The notes under the pieces are model-generated. The model saw only the letters and a program-made list of their open reading frames with translations, had not been told where the DNA came from and did not search any database. Shown here in pieces: positions 36,028-47,800 of a DNA stretch of 64,000 nt. Origin of the DNA: Nigrospora sphaerica (lineage: Eukaryota > Ascomycota > Sordariomycetes > Amphisphaeriales > Apiosporaceae); assembly GCA_018287875.1 (NCBI GenBank), contig JAGVVL010000001.1, positions 5,704,001 through 5,768,000 of the forward strand. Reading direction: 5' to 3'. Both the position numbers and the translations under genes were made by a program. How positions within the stretch are numbered: position 1 is the stretch's first letter; each line of letters begins with the position of its first letter.

Positions 36028-36797
36028 ATGCCTAAACACGTGAAGATCGACCTGTCTTCCGCCAAGGCGGAAGTGCCTCTTCAACCCCATCCCCTCAGAA
36101 CTATCTCGACCAGTTCTATGCCCAACCTTCCATCGGGACGAAACTCCACGGCCGGAGTCCTCTCACTGCTGCCCGGGCCCATCCCAGCACCTCCCCGTCG
36201 CCATACCATCGTTGCTCCGGCGGAGGGACCCATGGCATACCCGAGGCCAGACGGAGCTCTTGATGGCTCGGTTACTGGCGTCCCCGAACCAACTCGTCCC
36301 TTCTTCATCTCGCCTTTCCCCATGACTGCGAAGGGGGCGAAAGGCGCAGCCAGCAAGGCCAAAATCTTGGATCTCCCAGTACAAGCAGCTGAATTCGAGA
36401 AGAGAGACACAAATACAAGTGCCCTGAGCGATGCGACCGAGGTTGAGTTGACCCACGAACTCCGACTGGCCGAACAACGGCGCAGACGAGAGTTCCCACG
36501 CCGTTTGACGACGGCGGCCGTCGGTGGTATATTTGCGGTTGCACCCATGGTATTGATGTCGTCTTCTCCCGTGGCCGCTCCGTCCCGAGACTCACGGGCG
36601 CATAGGTCATCATGAGCGTCGGGCGGACGTTGGAGAAGAGCCTCATCACGTCGGCGGTCGCCGTCTTCCTCTTCGCACTCACGCTAGCGTGGTGCAGCAC
36701 GTCGGACGAGACGAGCATCTTCATTGCTACGGCGGGCTACGCTGCCTTCCTGGCCGTCTTCGTTGCTGTAGGCGATGACAGCGCGACGGCCCAATAA
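36028..36797 (+). CDS. DUF6594-type small membrane protein
   Basis: Two exons, 36028-36549 and 36606-36797, joined across a 56-bp intron (GTATTG...CATAG), give 237 residues. The N-terminal two thirds are Pro/Ser-rich and probably disordered. A short charged helix follows (ATEVELTHELRLAEQRRRREFPRR), then three hydrophobic segments: LTTAAVGGIFAVAPMVIM (completed by the splice), SLITSAVAVFLFALTLAWC and FIATAGYAAFLAVFVAVG. This three-helix C-terminus ending in a VFVAVG-like motif matches the DUF6594 family of filamentous fungi, whose function is unknown. The splice is supported because it completes the first membrane segment. The start is less certain, since the upstream frame remains open without ATG. 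Confidence 0.7.
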
Positions 36798-38586
36798 TTG
36801 GCGCTCGGCGTGCGCCAACAAGGAGCAACATTACCGGATGAAGCGAGAGGCTGGGAGGGTGAGGTGCGAGCGAAGCAACTCCAAGTGAGTGTGTTATTGT
36901 TTGAACAAGCCCAAAACCGATCGGTACGCATAAGTTGAAAGTATAACGGGATGTTTTGTTTCTATAGATGTCAGTGGGGCTTCAGGACTGGCAGAAGGGG
37001 CAGATATCCGGTACGTGACCATGAAAAGTCGGGTTGTCGACGGGCCATGGACTGTCTCCAAGAAAGTGTATTCTTACGTACCCATTTAGATACTTTACCG
37101 ACTTAGTGACACATCGCACGGGTTTTCATGGAGATGCAGCTGGGTCCCATGTTGGATAGCCCATCTCGGTTCCTTGGCACAAAAACAAGCTCCCGCTTGA
37201 CACAACTACAGATCGATGATTTGTAAAAGCGCGCCCATTGGACTTCGGTGGGTGATGTGGAAAGAAGCCCTGCTCCACTGGAGGCGGCTCACTGAGGTCC
37301 ACGTAGTTGGTAAGCAAGTACATCGAAACGGATAGCCTTGTCCTTGATACCTCTTGCAATTCCCTGTATGCCAGGGCATAACGAATGTATGCCTCTCAAT
37401 AACGCTGCTGCGGCTGCGACCGTACTTTTTGCTCCTGGTGAGCCTCTCTCGGGCTGGCTGGTCACACGTGAAGGCAGCCAAGGTCAACCGTCCACCCCGC
37501 CTTTGTCCCTAGGTATGTAGGTACACAGCGTGAGTGCCTACATGCAGAGAGGTATTATATAAACGTTAGAGGTTAAGAGGGTTTGGTGGAGGTTATTTAT
37601 ATGCGGGCGATAGCCACATTTCCCCAAGCTGGGCAGGGATGCGACGGATAGACTCGCATACAGGTGCCTACTTGCCCCATGGTATACCTCGTGCAAAACA
37701 CCAGGCTACGTACAGGAGAGGGAAAATGTAGGCACCATAAAGTTCCGTACGGGCTCGGCACTCCGCAGTGGTGTGCATACGGTGGTACAGTAGCTTCATG
37801 CACCTCCCAATGGGAGCCCGTCCCAGGCAGGCCAGGGTCTCGGGGCGTGCGGGGGGCGCCCGACAGCAAAATGGGAAAAAGGCGAAAGCCAGGAAATGCA
37901 CGCGCAGATAGAGCGCACCGCCTTTTGGGAAAGCCAGGGGCGTGCGGCTTAAGAATCCTCTGCAGGGCCGTGCTCTCCGGTGTGACGTGGACCCGCCAGC
38001 TGCCTGGCGTCCGTCTCCCCTTGACCCAGGATCCCCATTGGCAGCCTCTTGGCACCCGTTGCGGCTGCATCGTCCATCGTGGGAAGGTACGGGGCCGAAG
38101 CCGCGATGCCTGCCTGGCCTGCCTATCTTACCAGCTCCCGCTCCTAACGGTCCGTATCCCCCCTCCCCACCTGGCCATCCAGCGGCCGGAGGCACGAGCG
38201 AGCGACCGAGCTGGACGGACAATTCCTAGCCCCCGGCTGGCTCCCATGCTTACACTATCCACTGCCATTACTAATCCCTGAAGATCCGGTTGTCCAAAGT
38301 CTTCTATGATCCATCGGTCCAGCCCGGCCAACCAGCCTCCAGGCCCGTCTGCGCTGTCATCGATCCATCCTAGTCAGCGCGTGTGCGCGGACGGCGAATC
38401 GAGCACCTGAATCCCAGGTTCCCCCACCCGCGCGCCTCGAAAATTCCCTCCGATAAAACGACATCATCACCTTCCATCTCGCCATCCCTTTCCTCTGCAT
38501 GCCATTGGCCCCTCTCTGCTCATCTCACACCATCACTCGATCGCGCCATCCTCCGCGACTGCGTACTATGAGCAGCTGAGCCGGTC
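36798..38586. other. Intergenic region upstream of the ABCC transporter
   Basis: No gene is supported in 1.8 kb. The last 200 bp (about 38390-38586) are rich in C and T on the + strand, as expected for the transporter's promoter and leader. TAGGTATGTAGGTAC lies at about 37511. Confidence 0.55.
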
Positions 38587-41500
38587 ATGCAGTTCGACTA
38601 CCTATCCCAGCAGGTCCTTCACTCGACCGGCTCCTTCACGGGATACCGGCCTCTGCGGGAGCAGCTCGGATCCGACTACCTGACCGCCGCTCAGCACTTC
38701 CAGCAGCCGCTATGTGGTAACCCCGAGGGCTGGGGGCCTATGAGCCCCTTCCGCTACGACTTCACGCCCTGCTTCATAGACGTGTGGGTCCTGTCTGTCG
38801 CCGTCTACGGCCTCGTCTGCGGCCCTTTCGCCCTCTGGTACCTCCTCCGAAAGTCCAAGGCCGTCGAAGTTGCCAAGGGCTGGCACTTCTGGTCTAAGCA
38901 GGTACGTTGCCCAGTCCGAGCGCGTGCGCCCGCGGTCTTGTGGTCTGACAGATGCTAACATTTGCGCACGCGCAACCAGGTCGCCCTGCTTCTTGTCATC
39001 GCCGCCACCGTCGCTCAGCTCGTCGTGCAGATCATCAACTTTCCCGCTATCTGGTTCGGAGATATTCGCGTATGGACAACCATCCTGACCATACTTTCGC
39101 TGGCCCTCGTCTTCTCTATACAATGGGTCGAGCACGCGCGCGCCCGGAACGCCAACGGCGTGGTCCTGTTTTTCTGGCTGTTCCTGCTGATTGCTTATGC
39201 GGTCAAGCTTCGCTCTCTCATCTCGCAGCAGATATACCACACCGGTCAGCCCTACTTCGTCACCTACACCGTGGGTTTCGGTCTCTCTGTACTCGCCTTC
39301 CTTTTGGAGTGGCTGTGGCCGAAGAGCACCAGCACGTACGAGGCTCTGGTCGATGACGAGGGCGAAGAATGCCCCGCCGAATACGCCACCGTCTTTTCCA
39401 AACTCACCTTCTCGTGGATGACGCCCATGATGAAATACGGTTACAAGCAGTTTCTGACCGAGGAAGACCTGTGGGGGCTGCAGCAAAGCGACAAGACATC
39501 GACCACGGGCGACCAATTCGAAAAGGCCTGGCAGTACGAGCTCAAGCACAGGAAGAATCCTTCTCTCTGGCTCGCACTGTTCAAGGCCTATGGTCTCCCT
39601 TACATGCTTGCCACCGTTTTCAAGGTTTTGAATGACCTGGCCGCCTTCTCCCAGCCGCAACTTTTGCGGTACTTGATCGCGTTTTGTGCCTCGTACGAGA
39701 ACGGGAGAGCGGAGCAGCCTGTCATCAAGGGTGCCGCTATTGCCATTGCCATGTTCTTTGTCGCCTGCCTGCAAACCGCTATGATTGTAAGATGCCTTGT
39801 GTTGCCGCCGCGGACCGCTTGAGGACTGACATGCGCCCAGCACCAATATTTCCAGCTCGCGTTCGTGACAGGCATGCGAATCAAAGCTGGACTGGCCTCT
39901 GCCATCTACAAGAAGTCACTAAAGCTTTCCAGTGAAGGCCGTTCTACCAAGACGACAGGTGACATTGTCAACTACATGGCCGTCGATGCCCAGCGCCTGC
40001 AAGACTTGACCCAGTTTGCTCAGCAGGTGTGGTCCGCTCCGTTCCAGATCGCCATCTGCATGTTCTCGCTGTACCAGCTTGTTGGTTGGTCTATGCTTGC
40101 CGGTGTGGGTATCATGATCATCATGATTCCCATCAATGGCTTTATTGCCCGCTTCATGAAGAGACTGCAGAAGCAGCAAATGAAGAACAAGGACGCCCGG
40201 AGCCGTTTGATCGCCGAAATTATCACCAATATGAAGAGCATCAAGCTCTACGCCTGGGGCGCGGCATTCATGAACAAGCTCAACTATGTTCGGAACGACC
40301 TGGAGCTCAAGAACCTCCGCAAAATCGGCGCTGGCCAAGCATTCGCCAACTTCACATGGTCCTCGACGCCTTTCTTGGTGTCATGCTCCACGTTTGCCGT
40401 CTTCGTTCTCACCAAGGATGAGCCCCTGACCACCCAAATAGTCTTCCCAGCTCTGGCCTTGTTCAACCTGCTGACTTTCCCTCTGGCCGTGCTGCCCATG
40501 GTCATCACGTCAATCATCGAGGCTAGCGTTGCTGTGAGCCGCTTGACCGATTACCTGACGGCCGAGGAAGTTCAGGATGACGCGGTCACAGTCCATCCGG
40601 CCGTCGAGGAGCGCGGAGAGGAGGCCGTGGTTATCCAGCATGGCACATTCTTGTGGAACCGTCACGAACCCAAGACAGTCCTCCGGAACATACATTTTAC
40701 CGCTCACAAGGGTGAATTGACATGCATTGTTGGTCGCGTCGGCATGGGCAAGTCGTCGCTGCTGCAGAGCATCCTGGGCGATCTTTGGAAGGAGAGTGGG
40801 ACTGTACAAGTTCATGGCCACATTGCTTATGTGGCTCAGCAGCCGTGGATCATGAACGCGACGGTTAAAGAAAACATCATCTTTGGCCATCGTTACGACT
40901 CTAACTTCTACGAAAAAACGGTCAAGGCATGTGCACTGCTTGACGATTTCCTTCAGCTTCCCGACGGGGACGAGACCGTCGTAGGAGAGCGTGGCATCTC
41001 TCTCAGCGGTGGCCAGAAGGCCCGTGTTGCCTTGGCTCGGGCTGTCTACGCAAGAGCTGATATCTACCTGCTTGACGATTGCTTGTCTGCTGTCGACTCC
41101 CACGTTGGTCGGCATCTCATCCAAAACGTCCTGGGGCCGAACGGACTGCTGGGCTCCAAATGTCGCATCCTTGCGACTAACGCCATCTCCGTCTTGACCG
41201 ATGCGGATTACATCGTACAGCTCAAGAACGGCGAAATTGCCGAAAGGGGTACTTTCCGACAGCTCATGGCCATGAAGGGCGGCATTGCCGAACTGATCCG
41301 GTCCGTCGGCCAGGACTCTGGCCCGGCATCCAGAGCCCAGAGTCCCGGGCGCTCTTCGAGCAGCGAGAGCTCTACGTGCATTGAAGCCCCCACCGACAAG
41401 GAGGAACTTGAGGAAGCTCAGGAGAACGTTCCTGAGCTGGCCCCTATTAAGACGGGGGCTTCTTCGGCCATGCAGAAACGATCCGGTAGCATGTCTACGC

Positions 41501-43987
41501 TCCGACGAGCGAGTGCTGCGAGCTTTAAGGGTCCTCGAGGCAAGCTCAGCGACGAGGAAGACCCGAGCAGCAAGACACGACAAACGAAGGAACATGTGGA
41601 GCAAGGAAAGGTGAAGTGGGACGGTACGTGGCCTCAGGAGGCGCGCATTTGATCGAAGGCTAACGCGTGGCAGTCTACCTGGAATATGCCAAGACGAGCA
41701 ACTTGGTTGCCGTTGCTATCTATCTTGTCACACTTCTCGCGGCCCAGACGGCGCAGATTGGTACGTGGCTTTGGGCTGACATGGATACGTTCCACGGTAG
41801 GGATGCTGACTTGCAACAATAGGTGGCAGTTTCTGGCTGAAGACCTGGTCTGAACACAACAGCAAACTCGGTACCAACTCGGACGTCGGCAAGTACCTCG
41901 GCGTTTACTTTGCCTTTGGCATTGGCTCGGCTGCCTTGACGGTGATTCAGACGTTGATTCTCTGGATCTTCTGCTCCATTGAAGCGTCGCGAAAACTGCA
42001 CGAGCGAATGGCCACGGCCATCTTCCGATCGCCTATGTCCTTCTTCGACACGACGCCAGCAGGCCGTATCATGAACCGGTTTTCTAGCGACATCTACAAG
42101 TTGGACGAAGTCCTTGCTCGCACCTTCAACATGCTCTTCGTCAACGGAGCCCGCTCCGCATTCACCCTAGCGGTAATCTCGGTGGGCCTGCCGTGGTTCC
42201 TCACGCTCATCGTACCGCTGAGTCTCATGTACTACTGGATCCAGCGGTACTACCTGCGGACGTCACGGGAACTCAAGAGATTGGACAGTGTCAGCCGGAG
42301 TCCCATCTACGCCCACTTCCAGGAGTCGCTGGGAGGCATCAGCACGATCCGGGCCTACCGGCAGCAGGAGCGCTTTGAGTTGGAGAACGAGTGGCGGGTG
42401 GACACCAATCTGCGCGCCTACTATCCGTCCATTAGCGCCAACAGGTGGCTGGCAGTGCGTCTGGAGTTTATTGGTGCTATCATCATCCTTGCCGCCGCCG
42501 GATTTGCCGTCATCTCCATGGCGAACCACAGCCCGTTGACGTCCGGTATGGTCGGCCTCATGATGTCGTATGGCCTTCAGATTACCACATCGCTCAACTG
42601 GATTGTGCGACAGACGGTCGAGGTTGAGACCAACATTGTATCTGTGGAACGTGTCCTCGAATATGCCCGTCTCCCCAGCGAAGCTCCCGACATCGTCCCC
42701 AACCACAGGCCCCCCGTGGCCTGGCCGGCGTTCGGCGCAGTCCAGTTCCAAAACTACAGCACCCGCTACCGTCAAGGGTTGGATTTGGTGTTGAAGAATA
42801 TCAACCTCGACATCAAGTCGCACGAAAAGATCGGTGTGGTGGGACGGACAGGAGCAGGCAAGTCTTCACTGACGCTGGCTCTCTTCCGTCTTATCGAGCC
42901 GGCAACGGGAAACATCAGCATCGATGACCTCAACACGTCTACGATTGGCTTGCTGGACCTCCGCAGACGACTTGCCATTATTCCACAGGATGCTGCCCTC
43001 TTCGAGGGAACAATCCGCGACAATCTGGACCCCGGTCATGTGCACGACGACACGGAGCTATGGAGCGTTTTAGGTAAGCGTTCCCCCCTTTGGTTGCTTT
43101 GTTCCTGGCCTAGACCCCACGCCGGGCACGCCCCGTGCGTTCCGCGTTGATGCGGCCTGTAAACCAACGGAGTTGGTTGCTAATGCGAGCCTTACCTGCA
43201 GATCACGCACGACTGCGGGACCACGTGTCGAGTATGGATGGTGGCCTGGAGGCCAAGGTACACGAAGGAGGTAAGTTTCCTAAGCGATTTCCTTTGTTTC
43301 GGCCCCTTGCCTCGTCTATGTGCTCCCGGGGGTGGGTGTGTGTCTACAAGAGCCGCCCGATGTGATGTGCTGCGGCTGTAGCCCTGTTCTCTTGGGGTGG
43401 TCGGATCTGGCATCCATCATCCGGGAGACAGGATTGCTTGCGCAGCGGAGAGCGCCTGCGTCGTTTCGTACACAGCCCACGGGGCACATGAGGGCCAGCA
43501 AGCTCGGACAGGGCCCCTCCGTGAGGGTGTGACCACACAAGAGCAGGCCTGAGACACGGTTCACTTTTATCTCGCCTTCTGGCCACTCCATGCCTCCTTT
43601 TTTCTTTTCCCCGCTCCCCGCTTGTGTCTCTACCCAACGGCACGCTAACCTGCCTCTACAGGGTCCAACCTATCACAGGGTCAACGGCAGCTCGTGTCGC
43701 TGGCGCGGGCCATGCTTACGCCGTCCAACATTCTGGTGTTGGACGAGGCGACGGCGGCTGTCGACGTCGAGACGGATGCCATGCTCCAGACGACCCTACG
43801 GTCACCGCTTTTCGCTCACCGCACCATCATCACCGTCGCCCACCGCATCAACACCATTCTAGACAGCGATCGCGTCGTGGTCCTGGACAAGGGCGAGGTC
43901 GTTGAGTTTGACAGCCCGCAGGAGCTCATCAAGCGCAAGGGTTTCTTCTACAGCCTGGTGAAGCAGGCCGGCCTAGACACGGAATAG
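38587..43987 (+). CDS. ABCC (MRP/Ycf1-like) vacuolar conjugate transporter
   Basis: Full-length ABCC pump, expected in the vacuolar membrane, moving glutathione conjugates and metal-glutathione complexes (function inferred from Ycf1/Bpt1 relatives). Seven exons: 38587-38901, 38980-39786, 39841-41623, 41674-41760, 41823-43073, 43202-43270, 43662-43987, giving 1545 residues (yeast Ycf1 has 1515). TMD0 has five hydrophobic segments in the first 200 residues. TMD1 and TMD2 follow, each before a nucleotide-binding domain. NBD1 has Walker [10 protein letters not shown] (about 672), signature LSGGQKAR (about 762) and a degenerate Walker [11 protein letters not shown] with Asp in place of the catalytic Glu, as usual in ABCC proteins. 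A Ser-rich linker (about 850-960) is a likely phosphorylation region. NBD2 has Walker [10 protein letters not shown] (about 1337), signature NLSQGQRQ (about 1441) and canonical Walker [12 protein letters not shown] (about 1461). All splice phases agree. Confidence 0.95.
43271..43661 (+). other. Unusually long intron before the NBD2 signature of the ABCC gene
   Basis: 391 bp from GTAAGT to CTCTACAG, against 50-128 bp for the other introns of this gene. A GCTAAC branch motif lies about 15 nt before the acceptor. It separates a 69-nt exon from the exon that begins just before NLSQGQ. I see no coding or RNA signature inside. Confidence 0.85.
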
Positions 43988-44867
43988 GGCCGGCGCTCGT
44001 GCACGTCTAGACTGTGCCTTACCCCGGATGGCGTGCGTCGGGATGTACACCTTCCGAATACAGTGTTGTGGGGCCTCGTCTAGGGCTGCCCTCCTAATAC
44101 AGAGCGACTGGGTGGCAACGGGCTCGCGTTTAGAAAACAACCCAAAAAAAAAGGAGACATTTTCTGCATGTGCAGTATTCTTTATTTCATGACATGGTGC
44201 TTTCACCCCTCGATCGCCATCGCTTATCTTGCATTCATTATTATGGAGGCCTTGCAGGGGTCGGGACGGCGAAGTACCTCATGCATGAAAACAACTCGCT
44301 GCTTTTCCTTCCCCTCCTCCCTCCAGGTGCCCAGCGCAAGGGGATAAGTCGGACCTGTAATACTAAGCAGAGGGCAAGTTGCCAAGTAGCGCGGAGCGTG
44401 GCTGTAGCGTGCTGGCCACGGGAGCCGAACGGCCGAGACGCGGGACAGGCCAGGTGAAAAGCAAGCCCAGATCTAGACGCTCCTCGGCGCATTGCGATCG
44501 GACACGGCGGGACGCGTTAAGGTAATGTGAGATCCCCGACGTTAGATCGATTGCTTGCCCGGGCCGGGTGGCATGCCGCCACTTCCCCGAGTGCAGCCAA
44601 GGTCCAGGCGGCGCCCAAAAATGAGCCGTCGGCCAATCTGAGTATGCAGCGTGCCCATGGGGGTTCACACCCACTCCGGTGCAGCTGTCGTATGTGGTTA
44701 CGGGGGGAAACAAGATGGAAACAGGGAGGATGTGATATATCCCTTCCCATTGCCCCATGAAACCAAGCGAGGGGGGTAACAGGGGTGGGTGGCGATGCCA
44801 GCGCCCAAATGTCAGCCAAGACGCCATGTTGCGCTGCAGTAGCTGTTACCACGGAGCGGCATCGCGG

Positions 44868-44881
44868 CCCCCCCCCCCCCC
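44868..44881. repeat. C14 homopolymer
   Basis: Fourteen consecutive C on the + strand in intergenic DNA. Confidence 0.85.
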
Positions 44882-47800
44882 GCCCACTTCGTAGCTGGTT
44901 GTCAACCATAGTAGAATAGGCAATGGCTATGTAGCCGTAGTTCTTACGCGGCGGGCTGCCGGCTATTAATGATGCATGCCCTCGCTAGGTTGCGGCGTCG
45001 CCACGCCTGTGGCTGCATACCGGGCAGGGTTCGTGGAGCGTAAAATCCGTGAGCGAAGAACAGCCCATCCACGTAGGCGAGGACGGGACCATGTACGATC
45101 CTCGGCTCCTGCCCCATCTCTGTGCATCGCCGCCACTCTTTCCGCCCTGCTTGTCAGGCGGTAGGCCCGCGCGCAGTGCGGGCGCCTGCCTTGCCACGTG
45201 CCTGATGAATTCCTGACGGACGGGCTCAAGCGGACTTCGGTAGGACTTGGGCAATGAGAAGCAGAAGACGAAGCCCAAAGGGCCGATCGAAAGTAGTAGC
45301 GCCGTACGGGACGGGTCGGCACGGGACGGTGCCGCTGGGCTGTCGGCCGCTCACTGGCCGCCCATGGCTCTCGGAACCTACCTACCATCGTGGAAGGCAA
45401 TGGCGAGTGAGCAAGCTATCCGCTGGGTATTGATCGGGGAACCCGGGTGGAAACGTGCCATGCGAAGCGAGGTAAGAGTTCGATAGGCGAGCCGGAAGGT
45501 GTTGCCGCGGGGTGTTGATTGGGGTCCTTCCTTTCCGGGCCAAATGGTTGGTGGGCGGTAGACGCGATAAGATGACACTATGCACCCGCTCGCTGTTGCA
45601 AGTAGAATTGGGCTAGTTGCCGCGTGTGCCCTCGCTTGTGAGGACAAGGGATCAGGAAGAGCGAAGGTCGAAGGACGCAGGATGGAGGTGAGAATGCCGC
45701 CAAGGTAGTCGACGACGACACGATGACGATTGAGTTATACATATAAGTCCGTCGTTAGCGCTCATATGATCTGCCACAAACACTCATTCATGCTTTCTTT
45801 TTTGAATGAGGCTTGTTGCCGAACCGGCGCCTAGTGGTCGGCATGGAATGAGGATACATGCCGGGCGCGCCCAGCCCCTACGATGTTCAACCCTGAACCC
45901 CGGCCATGACAGGTAGGGGGTAAAGGTGTGAACCGGGGTGTTGAAGCGGAGGAACCGTATGGGCCGAGCAACTGCCCGGAACAGCATCCGCGCCCACTGG
46001 AGAACGGAGATTGGCCCGCATGTCAGCACTGAGGTGGCCAACCTTGCCAAGCTCCCTCTAGAGGACGGCGTACTTCTGTATTAGAGCAGACTGGTCGGAA
46101 GCCTTGACGAGAAGCAGAGCCCACGACGCGGGCAGGGAGGCATCCCACATCAAGGGTACAGTCGTTTTCCGAGATCCCGGAGGGTTGTGTTGCGCTTGGC
46201 GTTTACCAGGGCAGCCCGGCACTATCGCGTCTCGCACCTCGTGCCTCAATATTGGCTTCCACAGGCTGGCAGGGCGGGAGCCATCATCCCGGCTCCCAGC
46301 GTGGGGTGAAGCGTCCTTCGCAGCGCCCGCGGACATGACAGCCCGAGTGGGCCCTTGAGAGGCTTCCCACGAAGGGCAACACGTTGGTCGGTTCCGGCCC
46401 CGCCACACCTGAAGGGAGGTTGTTTATACGCGGGGCTCCTGGTGTTGCCCTGGCCAGACAGTATGGGAGTCAAGGTGCGGACGCTATGGGCCAGCTGCCC
46501 GTGTGCATTCCCTCCCGGTCTGTTCTGATGGCGCATGTTACTTTTTGCTATCTCGATCGGACGAGATCTGGTAGGTCCAGTTGCATGAGGAGGGGGACGC
46601 TAGATGCCTTCTTGAACGGGTGAGAGCTCCGCCGGTATTCCCGCGGCACCTCCGGCGGGGGTTTTGGTGCATATGTCAGCAGGTATCCAAGTGGTCGGTG
46701 GCCCTGCGAAAATCTCGGGATATCAGCTGAGCTTGGCGCGCCCCAGCGGCCCAGGCTGGCTGGCAAGTTGGTTCCTTGCACAATTGCCCGGCTCCCCGGC
46801 TCCCTCGACGTGGTAGGCAGGGCCGGTGCTGGTGGGGGGCAGGGCGCGATTTTCCTCTCAGGACCCGTACCAGTCAGTGCGGACCAATCGCAACACCTGA
46901 CGATGGCCACGTCGGCCAACGGTGCGGCTCCGCAAGGGTTGAGAGAGCCGCCCCGAGGGGTGTGGACAGGGCAGCGGGCGGCTGCCCGCCGGCGCACGAT
47001 GGATACCAGTCCCGTAGAGCCGTCGAGAAATATGCCCGCTCGCTTATCTTGGCGTCAGCACAGCTCGATTCCGTCCCACATGTCTTGCCATAGAGAGCCG
47101 AGACTTCGGGGGGGAGTGGATGGTGATGGGCATGGAGATGAGAGAATGGAGAATCCGTAGAAGCGTTTGTGCGTGGGGCGCGGGAAGACACTCGGAACGC
47201 GGCTTCCGACCAATGCAATTCCCGGCTTGCCGCACATGATTTCGGACTCGGAGCCAGGCAGCATTCGTGTATCTGATGGCCCGGCTGGCGGTGTTGCACC
47301 TACTATGGGCAAATGATGAGGGGCAGTTGCAATGTGTAAGAAGTAGGTGGGTACATTGGACGATGAGTATGCATTATGGCCGGTTCGGGGGGTAGAGAAG
47401 GGGACTTGCAGAGGCGGCATGCGCTTCATAACAAAAGGTTGCGCATGATGGTGGATGGAAAACCTACCACCGAGCGAGTGGGTAGGAATCCACGACGGCC
47501 GGGGACGGGGCGCCGATCCCATCGGCAACTGCTGCGTGCGTTCAGGACATTGCAAGCTGAAATGATCTGCTTGGCAATGCCACTGTCGCGGGCGACTGCC
47601 GAAACACGGGTTGTCGACTTCATGCATGGGCGCCTTGACATGGCGCGAAGCGGCACGGCAGATGGATTTTCGGACAGGTGGGCGGTGAGAAGAGGTGCGT
47701 ATGGGTGTAAAGGCTCACGGGAGTGATCAGGGTCTCCTTAGCCGAGACGGCCCAGGCCCGATGGGATCAGCACTGTAAGTGTCGGACAAGGTCGGTGCCA

